Below, in pieces: positions 16,782 to 25,181 of a stretch of DNA of 53,411 nucleotides. How positions within the stretch are numbered: position 1 is the stretch's first letter; each line of letters starts with the position of its first letter. The notes beneath the pieces were generated by a model. It saw only the letters and a list, made by a program, of their open reading frames with translations, did not search any database and was not told where the DNA came from. The position numbers were made by a program, and so were the translations under genes. The stretch is from the NCBI GenBank assembly GCA_038318455.1, contig JBBQCF010000001.1, positions 1 to 53,411 on the forward strand, given 5' to 3'. The stretch is from UBA12068 sp038318455 (GTDB lineage Bacteria; Patescibacteriota; Minisyncoccia; Moranbacterales; GWC2-37-73).

Positions 16782-18179
16782 ATGGCTAAAGAATGGAAAG
16801 AATACAAACCAAAGGCGGCTCCGGCGCAAAACTATGACCCATTGCGCACTCCTCCACACAACAATGAAGCCGAGATGTCTATTCTTGGATCTTTAATGTT
16901 GGAAAAAGATGCAGTGATCAAAGTTGCCGACCTTCTCAAGGTTGGAGATTTCTATAAAGATATTCACAATCAAATTTATGAGGCAATGCTGGAGTTGTAT
17001 GAACAAAGAGAACCTTTGGACGTGCTAAGTATTTCCAATAAACTTGATGAAAAAAAACAATTGGAACAAATTGGTGGTTCAAGTTATCTTGCCTCACTGG
17101 TTGGAACAGTTCCAAGTGCTTCACACATTGTGCATTATGCCAAAGTAGTTCAAAAGAAAGCACTCCTACGAAGACTCATTAATGCTGCCAGTGAAATTAT
17201 CGAAGCAGGTTTTCGCGAAGGAGATGATGTGGAAAAAATTCTTGATGAAGCTGAACAAAAACTTTTCGCAGTTTCGCAAAAATATATCAAACAAGATTTT
17301 CTTCCAATCAAATCTATCTTGGAAGCAGCCTTTAACCGTATTGATGAATTGCACAGGGATGGCAACAAATTCCGCGGAGTTCCTACTGGTTTTGCTGATC
17401 TTGATAATATCTTGGCAGGATTACAAAAATCAGATCTTCTCATTTTGGCGGCTCGACCTTCAGTTGGAAAAACTTCTTTAGCGTTGGATATTGCACGTCA
17501 CGTGGCAGTGAGAGAAAAAGTAGCTGTGGCGATGTTCTCATTGGAAATGGGTGCCGACCAGCTTGTTGATCGTATGCTAGCTGCTGAAGCTAATGTAGAT
17601 TTGTGGCGCCTAAGAACTGGACGCATGCAAAGCGAAGGAGAAAACAATGATTTTCAACGCATTGGAGAAGCAATGGGAATTCTTTCTGAAGCTAAAATAT
17701 TCATTGATGACACGGCTAGTGCCAACATCATGGAAATGCGCACCATGGCGCGTCGCCTTCAAGCTGACAATAATCTAGGCCTCATTGTTATCGATTATTT
17801 GCAACTCATGGAAGGACGTGGTGGTGACAATCGTGTGCAAGAAATTTCTGAAATTTCTCGCGGACTCAAAAACTTGGCTCGCGAACTTAACATTCCAATT
17901 CTGGCACTCTCGCAGCTTTCCCGCGCAGTGGAAGCTCGCTCCCCTCAAATTCCAAAACTTTCTGACCTTCGTGAATCTGGTTCAATCGAGCAAGATGCTG
18001 ATGTGGTGCTTTTCCTATACCGTGAAGATCGCGAAAAACCTGATACTCCAAACAAAGGAATTGTTAAAATTATTATTGCTAAACACAGGAATGGTCCCGT
18101 GGGAGAAGTAAGTGCCTTCTTCCAAGAAAACTCTGCATCTTTCAGATCACTGGAGAAAATACATACAGAAAATCATTAG
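16782..18179 (+). CDS. dnaB: Replicative DNA helicase DnaB
   Basis: Hexameric 5'-3' helicase that unwinds the replication fork. 465 aa. The N-terminal domain (about 20-125) starts with PPHNNEAEMSILGSLM. The RecA-like motor follows with Walker A ARPSVGKTS at 224-232, SLEM, the DYLQLM Walker B segment, LSQLSR and DLRESGSIEQDADVV. The C-terminus ends in KHRNGPVGEV, as usual. No intein or insertion. No SD. Confidence 0.98.
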   Translation: MAKEWKEYKPKAAPAQNYDPLRTPPHNNEAEMSILGSLMLEKDAVIKVADLLKVGDFYKDIHNQIYEAMLELYEQREPLDVLSISNKLDEKKQLEQIGGSSYLASLVGTVPSASHIVHYAKVVQKKALLRRLINAASEIIEAGFREGDDVEKILDEAEQKLFAVSQKYIKQDFLPIKSILEAAFNRIDELHRDGNKFRGVPTGFADLDNILAGLQKSDLLILAARPSVGKTSLALDIARHVAVREKVAVAMFSLEMGADQLVDRMLAAEANVDLWRLRTGRMQSEGENNDFQRIGEAMGILSEAKIFIDDTASANIMEMRTMARRLQADNNLGLIVIDYLQLMEGRGGDNRVQEISEISRGLKNLARELNIPILALSQLSRAVEARSPQIPKLSDLRESGSIEQDADVVLFLYREDREKPDTPNKGIVKIIIAKHRNGPVGEVSAFFQENSASFRSLEKIHTENH

Positions 18180-18204
18180 ATTTTCTAGTTACAAGTTCTT
18201 CAAG

Positions 18205-18255
18205 TTTCAAGTTCATCAAGTCAATTGATTTCATACTTGATGAACTTGATAAACT
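18205..18255. repeat. Palindromic intergenic repeat between dnaB and recR
   Basis: AAGTTCATCAAGT (about 18207-18219) pairs perfectly with ACTTGATGAACTT about 13-15 bp further on. Similar words (aacttgataaactt, ttatgaacttct) recur at the gene junctions of the 22800-27289 array, indicating a dispersed intergenic repeat family. Confidence 0.65.
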
Positions 18256-18278
18256 TTTATACTTTATAAACTATTTTC

Positions 18279-18866
18279 ATGTATCCAAAAGCTTTTCAAA
18301 AATTAATAAAAAATCTTTCATCACTTCCCTCCGTTGGTCCAAAAATGGCCGAGCGTCTTGTGCTTTTTCTTTTCAAACAAGACATTGAAAAAATTCGCGA
18401 CTTTGCAGAAAATCTCTTGGAAATAAAGAACATGAAAATCTGCAAACAATGTTTCAACATTGCCGAAGATACTCTTTGCGAATACTGCAAAGACTCAAAA
18501 CGTGATCAATATTCAATTTGTGTGGTCGAAGAGCCACTGGATATCATTTCACTTGAACGCACAAAAGCCTATAGTGGACTTTATCATGTCCTTGGTGGTG
18601 TCATTCAAATTGGGGACAGTGGAGTTGAACTGAAAATTCCCGAGCTCATTTCTCGCATTGAAAATGAAAAAATTATCGAAGTTATTCTGGCCACCAATCC
18701 AACCACTGAAGGAGATGCCACTTCTCTATATCTAAAAAGAAAATTACAAGGCCTGAATATTAAAATTACTCGTCTTGGACGTGGACTTTCAACTGGCGCT
18801 GATCTGGAATATGCTGATGAGCTAACTCTTTCTGAAGCCTTGACAAATCGCAAAGTTCTGCTATAA
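18279..18866 (+). CDS. recR: Recombination mediator protein RecR
   Basis: Acts with RecO/RecF in loading RecA at gaps. 195 aa, normal length. Helix-hairpin-helix LPSVGPKMAERL near residue 17-28, zinc finger CKQCFNIAEDTLCEYC (57-72), and a Toprim domain with CVVEEPLDIISLE and NPTTEGDATSLYL. The last codons overlap a strong promoter for the next gene. No SD. Confidence 0.98.
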   Translation: MYPKAFQKLIKNLSSLPSVGPKMAERLVLFLFKQDIEKIRDFAENLLEIKNMKICKQCFNIAEDTLCEYCKDSKRDQYSICVVEEPLDIISLERTKAYSGLYHVLGGVIQIGDSGVELKIPELISRIENEKIIEVILATNPTTEGDATSLYLKRKLQGLNIKITRLGRGLSTGADLEYADELTLSEALTNRKVLL

Positions 18867-18867
18867 T
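18840..18867 (+). promoter_or_regulatory. Strong promoter inside the end of recR
   Basis: TTGACA (18840-18845), 16 nt, TATAAT (18862-18867), overlapping the recR stop codon; drives the 18926 gene. Confidence 0.8.
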
Positions 18868-18925
18868 AATAAGATTTCTTTAACAACAAAGCAATTCAAA
18901 AAATCCCAAGCAAAAGGAGAGAAAA

Positions 18926-19210
18926 ATGAAAATTCTAATGCAAAAACCGGCAGTAAGTATGGACGCAGCTAAAAACATGTTGCGCGACGCTTTTTTCAGA
19001 CTAGCATCAGAAAACATCTTGCCCCTGCCAGATGTGAGAGAGTTTGTTTCTACCTTTCCTCCATGCAAAACTCCTCATAAATTTGACATGGAGCTCTGCG
19101 CAAAAGTAGAAAAGGAAGGAAAGGATATGCTCTTTACCGGGTATGTTTTATGTAAAGAAGAAAACTTGAGGTGTCTAGAGCTAAGCTACAGACTATCAGG
19201 TCAGAGATAA
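18926..19210 (+). CDS. Small soluble protein of unknown function
   Basis: 94 aa, not recognised. AAAGGAG before ATG fixes the start. Helical N-terminus, then a PPCKTPHKFDMELCAKVEKEGKD segment and a LFTGYVLCKEENLRCLELSYRL beta-like end. Four Cys in all, without a clear metal-site spacing. Monocistronic: own promoter in the recR end and a strong terminator 10 bp after the stop. Confidence 0.7.
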   Translation: MKILMQKPAVSMDAAKNMLRDAFFRLASENILPLPDVREFVSTFPPCKTPHKFDMELCAKVEKEGKDMLFTGYVLCKEENLRCLELSYRLSGQR

Positions 19211-19220
19211 ATTTATCTCA

Positions 19221-19256
19221 AAAAACCCCACACCAGAAACTGGCTGTGGGGTTTTT
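19221..19256 (+). terminator. Rho-independent terminator of the 18926 gene
   Basis: Stem AAAAACCCCACA/TGTGGGGTTTTT enclosing an inner CCAG/CTGG pair, with a T run. Confidence 0.9.
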
Positions 19257-19267
19257 CACAATAAAAA

Positions 19268-19292
19268 AAATACCGACATGACATCGGTATTT
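19268..19292 (-). terminator. Rho-independent terminator of rplU
   Basis: Perfect 9-bp stem AAATACCGA/TCGGTATTT followed by eight T on the minus strand. Between it and rplU lies a short run of near-repeats of the word ccatgctttatgttccatg (19321-19355). Confidence 0.82.
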
Positions 19293-19356
19293 CTATATTT
19301 TTTTTATTGCAACAGCGCATCCCATGTTTCATGCTTTATGTTCCATGCTCCATGTC

Positions 19357-19665
19357 TTATGCAATTTTGGTAATTTCCACTTCAGTATAAAGTTGCTTAT
19401 GACCAAATTTAACTTTATATCGCTTCTTTGGTTTATGCTTGATTCCCCAAACTTTCTTGTGACGTCCTTGCTCAACAAGTGTTCCCTCAACGATTGCACC
19501 TGCTATCATTGGAGTTCCAATCTTTACATCTTTTTCATCTCCAATAAAAAGCACTTCTTCGAATTTGATTACAGTCCCAGCTTCTCCTTCAAGTTTTTCA
19601 ATCTTGATTTTGTCCCCAACAGCTACTTTGTATTGCTTTCCACCTGTTTTAATAATTGCCAACAT
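19357..19665 (-). CDS. rplU: 50S ribosomal protein L21
   Basis: 102 aa, full length. Starts MLAIIKTGGKQYKV, with the L21 signature near the C-terminus (HKKVWGIKHKPKKRYKVKFGHKQLYTEVEI). L21 binds 23S rRNA in the large subunit. The usual partner rpmA (L27) does not follow; the gene stands alone between a terminator and a 159-bp palindromic element. No SD. Confidence 0.97.
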   Translation of the reverse strand: MLAIIKTGGKQYKVAVGDKIKIEKLEGEAGTVIKFEEVLFIGDEKDVKIGTPMIAGAIVEGTLVEQGRHKKVWGIKHKPKKRYKVKFGHKQLYTEVEITKIA

Positions 19666-19691
19666 GATCGTATATAAGTAAATTGTTATGA

Positions 19692-19850
19692 GAACCTAGT
19701 TCAAAAATAATTTTCTACTGCAACTTGCTTATTTTGGCTGCAAATTACTCAAAAATCGTCGCCAGACCTACGGGTATGACTCCTCATTTTTCCTAATTTT
19801 CGCTCAAAATAATCTTCGTTTCGTGACGAAACTATCTTTGAGCTAGGTTC
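19692..19850. repeat. Palindromic element E4 upstream of rplU
   Basis: Arms of 22 bp (gaacctagttcaaaaataattt at 19692-19713 in broken form GAACCTAG-T-TCAAA and its partner ending CTAGGTTC at 19850) pair with only three mismatches, all of the G-T/A-C type. Inside is a perfect GTTTCG-TGA-CGAAAC hairpin. It fills the alaS-rplU spacer and ends 26 bp before the rplU start. Confidence 0.7.
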
Positions 19851-19888
19851 TAAATCAGTATACCTAAACTTAGGAAAAATGTCAATGT

Positions 19889-21796
19889 TTATTCCAAGAT
19901 TGCCTTAATGCGCCTCACTCCAGCACTGGAAGCTTCTTCTTTTTGAATCTTAAAATGACCGAGTTCTGCAGTATTTTTAGCATGTGGCCCGCCACAAATC
20001 TCTCTGCTGACAATCTGACCTTTTTCATTAATAACTGAATAAACAGTCACTTTTTCGCCATATTTAGCTTCAAAGACGCCCATTGCATTTATTTTTTTGG
20101 CTTCATCTAGTGTCATTTCTTCTCTCACAACATCAAGCTTGGCAGAAATTGCAGCGTTAACGAGCTTTTCAACTTCAATCTTTTGCATATCGGTCATTTT
20201 CTCACTGTGAGAAAAATCAAAGCGAATACGCTCTGGTGTTATGTTTGAACCTTTTTGAGTCACATGATTACCCAAAACTTGTCTAAGTGCGGCTAGCATC
20301 AAATGAGCAGCCGTGTGAAGCTTGGCTGTTTCCTCTCCTGAATCTTGCAGACCTCCCTTAAACATTCCCGCAGAAGCGGTGCGAGAAAGGTCTTGATGCT
20401 TTTTCAATTCTTCTTCGAATTCTTTTTCTACTTTCTTCTTATCAAATTCAATACCTTTTTTTTCTATTTCCTCAAAAAACATTTCCAAGGGAAAACCATA
20501 AGATTGATAAAGCTCAAATGCATCCTTTCCATTTATTGCATTGCCCAATATTCCGGGCACGCCATCTTGTATAACATTATACAGATCGAAGGCTTTGAGT
20601 CCTCTTTCCAAAGTTTTTCTAAATTTTTCTTCTTCTTTTTTCAATTCAGCAAAAATATTTTCACGATTTTTCTTGAGTTCAGGATAAGTTTCTCCATACA
20701 TCTGAATCACGATTTCACTAATGCTTACAGAAAAATCCTTTTCGATACCGATAAGTTTTCCGTATCTAACTGCACGTCTAATAAGTCTACGCAAAACATA
20801 TCCTGCGCCAGTGTTTGAAGGCACTACACCATCGCCAATCAAAAAAGTTCCCGCTTTCAAATGGTCAGCAATTATTCTGAAAGATCTTTTCACATCTTCA
20901 CTTTCTCCATATTTTTTTCCAGAAAGTTCTTCTATTTTAGAAATAATTGACTCAAATAAATCAGTCAGAAAAATATCCGATGTGCCATTTTTCACGGCCA
21001 CTATTCTTTCAAGTCCTCCACCAAAATCAATGTTGCCTTTTGGCAAAAGTTCAAAACCATTTGGGGTTTTCATATATTGCATGAAAACATTGTTTCCAAT
21101 TTCCAAAAAACGTCCACAATCGCAATTGACGTGGCATGGCAGATTCTTGAATTCTGAATTCTCATGCAATTCAAGTTCAGCTCCAAAGTCCCAAAACATT
21201 TCACTATCTGGCCCACCTGGTTCGCCTATGGGCATATTGTCTGGAACTCCCGCACGTGACCACCAATTCTTTTTTTCTTCATAATAAAAAATCTTTCCGT
21301 CTTGCATTCCATCGCGCTCGGAAAAATCGACATCCTTAGCTTCAATTCCTAGTGCTTTAAATTCTTTTTTCCAAAATTCAACAGCCTCTGTGTCACGCGG
21401 AATTCCAAGCTTTTCATTTCCGCGAAAAACTGTAATGAAAAGTTTTTCAGGATCAAGCTCAACTTCTTTAATCAAAAATTCAAACATCCAAGCAATTTGC
21501 TCTTTTTTAAAATAATCACCCAAAGACCAATTGCCAAGCATTTCGAAAAATGTTGTGTGTCTATTGTCACCGACTTCTTCAATATCTTGGGCGCGAAAAC
21601 ATTTCTGTGAATCAACCAACCTATTCCCCTCTGGATGCTTTTCTCCAAGCAAATACTGCACCATAGGCTGCATTCCTGAACCCGTAAACAATGTTGTTGG
21701 GTCATTTTCTGGCAAAAGCAAGGCCGATGGAATAATTGCATGCCCCTTGGATTGGAAAAAGTCTAAATATTTTTTGCGAAGTTCATTTGCAGTCAT
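19889..21796 (-). CDS. alaS: Alanyl-tRNA synthetase, short form without C-Ala
   Basis: Charges tRNA-Ala and clears misacylated Ser/Gly. 635 aa against about 870 in most bacteria. The class II catalytic core is intact (LFTGSGMQPMVQYLLGEKHP, RHTTFFEMLGNWSLGDYFK, GGGLERI), as is the tRNA-recognition part. The editing domain keeps both metal motifs (HTAAH near residue 495, CGGPH near 600). The protein then ends, so the oligomerisation/C-Ala domain is absent. Short AlaS forms are common in CPR. ATG with no SD. Confidence 0.97.
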   Translation of the reverse strand: MTANELRKKYLDFFQSKGHAIIPSALLLPENDPTTLFTGSGMQPMVQYLLGEKHPEGNRLVDSQKCFRAQDIEEVGDNRHTTFFEMLGNWSLGDYFKKEQIAWMFEFLIKEVELDPEKLFITVFRGNEKLGIPRDTEAVEFWKKEFKALGIEAKDVDFSERDGMQDGKIFYYEEKKNWWSRAGVPDNMPIGEPGGPDSEMFWDFGAELELHENSEFKNLPCHVNCDCGRFLEIGNNVFMQYMKTPNGFELLPKGNIDFGGGLERIVAVKNGTSDIFLTDLFESIISKIEELSGKKYGESEDVKRSFRIIADHLKAGTFLIGDGVVPSNTGAGYVLRRLIRRAVRYGKLIGIEKDFSVSISEIVIQMYGETYPELKKNRENIFAELKKEEEKFRKTLERGLKAFDLYNVIQDGVPGILGNAINGKDAFELYQSYGFPLEMFFEEIEKKGIEFDKKKVEKEFEEELKKHQDLSRTASAGMFKGGLQDSGEETAKLHTAAHLMLAALRQVLGNHVTQKGSNITPERIRFDFSHSEKMTDMQKIEVEKLVNAAISAKLDVVREEMTLDEAKKINAMGVFEAKYGEKVTVYSVINEKGQIVSREICGGPHAKNTAELGHFKIQKEEASSAGVRRIKAILE

Positions 21797-21880
21797 AAAA
21801 TGATAAACTTATAGATTAATACAGCAATTATGTACTTATGATATCTCAAAAAAAGACTTTAGTAAAGAATATAACGACAT

Positions 21881-21913
21881 AAAAAAAGAGAGTGGCAAAC
21901 CTGCCGACTCTCT
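21881..21913 (-). terminator. Terminator of the 21922-22614 operon
   Basis: AGAGAGT-GGCA pairs with TGCC-GACTCTCT (one bulge), followed by seven T on the minus strand. Confidence 0.82.
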
Positions 21914-21921
21914 ATTATTTT

Positions 21922-22080
21922 TCACAGCACCAACAACAAAAGTGCAAACAAATTCTTCACAAAACGATCATGCGCCTTAGAATTAACCAGTATTGGACCA
22001 TGAGATCCACAGTTACAAGATTTTTCTTTACATACGCACTTTCTCACTGAAACTCCAATTAACACTCTTTTGTTTTGCAT
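21922..22080 (-). CDS. Very small Cys-rich protein (52 aa)
   Basis: ATG 22080 follows AAAGGGGG by five bases. Residues 15-24 hold a C-x-C-x4-C-x-C cluster (KCVCKEKSCNCG), with His at 27 and 37, and the protein ends in a hydrophobic NLFALLLLVL. The Cys cluster suggests metal binding and the tail could sit in the membrane. TGA stop, rare here. It lies 20 bp after the 22100 gene and before the terminator, so it is the last gene of a three-gene operon. Family not recognised. Confidence 0.6.
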   Translation of the reverse strand: MQNKRVLIGVSVRKCVCKEKSCNCGSHGPILVNSKAHDRFVKNLFALLLLVL

Positions 22081-22099
22081 GTTTCCCCCTTTAAAATGA

Positions 22100-22333
22100 T
22101 TATTTAATCATTTTTTTAATTTCCTTTTCTATTCTCTCCCAATCATTACTGGTGAATCCTTTGCGAAGCTCATCTTTTTTCTTAAGCATTGCAATGATAT
22201 CTTCAACAGCTATGTCATGATTTTTCTCCAATTCTCTTTCAGCGTCCCTAATGGCATCCTTAGTATAACTAAGGAGTTTCATTTCATGTTCTTCGGCAAT
22301 TTTCAAAACAAAATCTTTCAAATAAATAATCAT
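22100..22333 (-). CDS. Small charged helical protein of unknown function
   Basis: 77 aa, rich in Lys/Glu, helical throughout by composition, no membrane segment. Five bp after the upstream coiled-coil gene, so co-transcribed. No family recognised. Confidence 0.65.
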   Translation of the reverse strand: MIIYLKDFVLKIAEEHEMKLLSYTKDAIRDAERELEKNHDIAVEDIIAMLKKKDELRKGFTSNDWERIEKEIKKMIK

Positions 22334-22338
22334 ATTTT

Positions 22339-22614
22339 TTATTGGCGACCCAGTGTGTTTATCTGGTGTTTAAATTTAATTAATTCTGCTTGCATTTGAA
22401 CATGCGCGGCAGTCATCTTCTTGTATTCATTTTCCTTGGCGGTAAATTCTTGTTGCAATCGCTCTTGCTTGTGCTTAAGCTCTCGCATGGCAAGCTCCAC
22501 TTCAATCAAGGAATGTTCTATTTTCTTCACATCTGATTGCTTAAGCATAGACTCCATTTGCAATCTTTTCTTTTGTGCAATCAAAGCGAAATCTTTATCG
22601 TTTAAATTATTCAT
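22339..22614 (-). CDS. Small coiled-coil protein of unknown function
   Basis: 91 aa. Heptad-like spacing of Leu/Ile/Met with Lys/Glu/Gln from about residue 15 to 85 suggests one long coiled coil. First gene of an operon with the 77-aa and 52-aa genes. AT-rich leader, no SD. Family not recognised. Confidence 0.65.
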   Translation of the reverse strand: MNNLNDKDFALIAQKKRLQMESMLKQSDVKKIEHSLIEVELAMRELKHKQERLQQEFTAKENEYKKMTAAHVQMQAELIKFKHQINTLGRQ

Positions 22615-22680
22615 GTTTTTTTTAATTTAATTATTTCTCACTCATTTGAAATCATATTTATTTGCCTATTATACAGCAAA

Positions 22681-22708
22681 AAACTCCCCCAGTAAAGGAG
22701 GAGTTTTT
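22681..22708 (-). terminator. Terminator downstream of the dockerin-tag array
   Basis: AAACTCC-C-CC pairs with GGAGGAGTTT, loop AGTAAA, T run on the minus strand. Confidence 0.8.
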
Positions 22709-22735
22709 AAGTAATTTATCCTAGATATATTGTTA

Positions 22736-22799
22736 TTTTTTGCATTTGCATTTTTGCATTTTACTTTACAACTTTACAAACTTGTAGCTTGATAAACTT
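22736..22799 (-). repeat. Remnant junction at the downstream end of the array
   Basis: 22741-22799 is nearly identical to 24001-24060, the spacer between two array genes. It still contains the first codons of a lost copy (ATGCAAATGCAAAAA on the minus strand). Confidence 0.75.
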
Positions 22800-24011
22800 T
22801 TACTGCCACTTGCTCATCATAATTCCCAAATCTTTTGTATTCACAACATTATCAAAATTTATATCAGAAATATTTTCAACATGAAGCCAGTTGGAGACTA
22901 GGGTTGTGAAATTTGAAATTGAATAGGCTAGTCCTGCCGATGATCCAATAATAATAGGAACGCCATTAGCATTTTGATTTCCATTTTCATCAATCACATA
23001 AAGATATGCAGTTTCTCCATTTATAAATGTTCCTTGATTGAGAGAAAATGAAATATTATTGTCTGACCATGTCGTGACAGGCTGAATCTCACAGTGAGTG
23101 CTGCTTGCCAAAGTATTTCCATTGCAGATCTCAACTCTAGAGAAAGCATTATCCACGTATATTTCTCCAAAATCCGTATCCAGATTTTCAAAATCCAAAG
23201 CTGGCGGATTCACATAACTTGTACCACTGTTATCAAAGCCTATATGTCCAGGTATTAAAGGTAGTGATGTTCCTGAATATTTAATAAAATTATTTCCATC
23301 GCTCATCAGAATTCTATTCAAATACATTTTCACGCTATGGTTTGTAGCATCAACTGAAACCTCAACTCTATTCCAAGCTCCAATCTGCATTGGACGAGGA
23401 TAGCAAAAAGTACCTCCGCCTCCATTGGCCCCCTCATCTAAAATTGGCCAAGTAGTTACATATTCAGTAAAGGAAATCCTTGTACCAACACCATTTTTAT
23501 CATCCCAAATCCTAACAAATTTATTTGTACCTATAGGACTGCCATCCACTTTAAAAGATGACATATTGGTCTTTATCCAAAAAGTAAAATACAATTTATC
23601 CATACTTCCCACTCCATTTTTAGGCCATCCCACACTTGCCTTATATCCGTGAGTATAATAATGAGCAGTTCTAAAACCTCTTTGCGCTCTTGATGTTGTA
23701 TATTTTGTTGGAAAAACATTATTTGTAAGTTCATAGACCGTGGTTGGCACATTGTCCATATCAGCCAATCCATTATAAGTATTCTGGTTATCCACAGTGT
23801 CCCAAAGCTGTGGGGCGGGACTATTTTTTATGCCAAAACTATTTCCTACGATATCGATCTGCTGTCCATCGCTCACTGTGCCAATAAGGTTGGAAATACT
23901 TACTTCAGCATTTGCATCTTGCACCAAACAAAATCCTAGCAGAAAAATTGCTAAAAATATTTTTATGAAATTTCTTCCACCAGCTGACGGATTTTCTTTT
24001 TGCATTTGCAT
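22800..24011 (-). CDS. Secreted jelly-roll-like protein with C-terminal dockerin-like tag (array member 1)
   Basis: 403 aa. Signal peptide about 1-35 ending DANA. The body is beta-rich with aromatic residues, WNRVEVSVDATNHSVKMYLNRIL and LDTDFGEIYVDNAF, reminiscent of LamG/concanavalin-like carbohydrate-binding domains. The last 45 residues are a dockerin-like pair: NFTTLVSNWL, then an EF-hand loop DINFDNVVNTKD (383-394) and LGIMMSKW. No catalytic residues can be assigned. Closest to its downstream-spaced neighbour at 24061 in junction sequence. Likely cell-surface or extracellular glycan binding (inference). Confidence 0.75.
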   Translation of the reverse strand: MQMQKENPSAGGRNFIKIFLAIFLLGFCLVQDANAEVSISNLIGTVSDGQQIDIVGNSFGIKNSPAPQLWDTVDNQNTYNGLADMDNVPTTVYELTNNVFPTKYTTSRAQRGFRTAHYYTHGYKASVGWPKNGVGSMDKLYFTFWIKTNMSSFKVDGSPIGTNKFVRIWDDKNGVGTRISFTEYVTTWPILDEGANGGGGTFCYPRPMQIGAWNRVEVSVDATNHSVKMYLNRILMSDGNNFIKYSGTSLPLIPGHIGFDNSGTSYVNPPALDFENLDTDFGEIYVDNAFSRVEICNGNTLASSTHCEIQPVTTWSDNNISFSLNQGTFINGETAYLYVIDENGNQNANGVPIIIGSSAGLAYSISNFTTLVSNWLHVENISDINFDNVVNTKDLGIMMSKWQ

Positions 24012-24060
24012 TTTTGAATTTTACTTTAAAAACTTTACAAACTTGTAGCTTGATAAAATT

Positions 24061-25131
24061 TTACTGCCACTTGCTCATCATCACTCCCAAATCTTTCGTA
24101 TTTATAATATTATCAGCATTAAAATCAGATACAGTTCCAAGATGAAGCCAATTTGAAATTAAGGTTGTAAAATTGGAGATTGAAAAAGTTACAGGAACAT
24201 TAACAATAGGGCCGATAAATGGATTGTTTTCAGCATCACGATTTGTTGGATTTGTACTAATTGCAATATTATCAATATCAATATAAAAACATCCAATGCC
24301 TGTATCGCCAACTTGGGATAAATTAACTTCAAATGCCATATGTTTTTTTGGCCACGCAGTACCCAGATTTAAATTTTTTCTACTCATCTTTAACACACCA
24401 TCAACCCAAAATTCCTCTGCTCCATCGGTACCGAGATCTCCTGATTGTTTTTTAATATGTATCTCATAAATATGCCAGAGACCATCACCAATAGCACTAC
24501 CTTGTGTCGCTACCCACCCAGTATTCGATTCACCATACACATTCTCAAATGGATCCATATGGTCTTGGTTCCAAAATTTCCATGTGTCATATTTATGCGC
24601 CCCAACAAAATTATCAAATTTATCAGCAACAGCTCCACTAAAAATAACTGGAGCCCCTCCCTCGCCATCACTAAATAACAATACTTTTTCCTCATCCATT
24701 ACAAGCCAAGTAAATCCATATTGATATCTTTTGTAAAAACGTACCCATATTTCATTTACAGGAGTAGCGAGGTTAATTATTACATTACCTGAACCATCAT
24801 TTTTTCCAGGAAAGAGCTCCCATGGCGGTACAGCCTGTCCTCCATGCCAAAAACGAATACCCTTTCCACTTCCACCATAAGCAGCATCAGATGTTAGCTG
24901 CGTAAATTGTCCGCTAGAGCATGAGCGAGTTGCACCAGAAGTGAGGTCATTAATAACATTTCCTCCATTTAAGATTCCATCTGGATAACTGTCAAAATTT
25001 TCAGACCAAGGAGTTACAATTTGCGCATTCACCTTTTGCACTTCAAAAAAAATTAGTAAAAAAAATATTACTAAACTTATTTTTTGAATTTCTTTTCGCC
25101 AGCTGGCGAATTTTTCTTTGTGCATTTGCAT
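24061..25131 (-). CDS. Secreted jelly-roll-like protein with dockerin-like tag (array member 2)
   Basis: 356 aa. Signal peptide about 1-36 ending VNA. The body contains EIWVRFYKRYQYGFTW, GLWHIYEIHIKKQ and EEFWVDGVLKM, a strand pattern seen in LamG-like and polysaccharide-lyase-like jelly rolls. The C-terminal tag is NFTTLISNWL plus DFNADNIINTKD (336-347) and LGVMMSKW. First residues MQMHKE match member 1 (MQMQKE), so these two share both ends but differ in the body. Confidence 0.75.
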   Translation of the reverse strand: MQMHKEKFASWRKEIQKISLVIFFLLIFFEVQKVNAQIVTPWSENFDSYPDGILNGGNVINDLTSGATRSCSSGQFTQLTSDAAYGGSGKGIRFWHGGQAVPPWELFPGKNDGSGNVIINLATPVNEIWVRFYKRYQYGFTWLVMDEEKVLLFSDGEGGAPVIFSGAVADKFDNFVGAHKYDTWKFWNQDHMDPFENVYGESNTGWVATQGSAIGDGLWHIYEIHIKKQSGDLGTDGAEEFWVDGVLKMSRKNLNLGTAWPKKHMAFEVNLSQVGDTGIGCFYIDIDNIAISTNPTNRDAENNPFIGPIVNVPVTFSISNFTTLISNWLHLGTVSDFNADNIINTKDLGVMMSKWQ

Positions 25132-25181
25132 TTATGTATTTTCTAAAAAGCTAATGAAGCTAGGGCCTAATAAACTAACTG

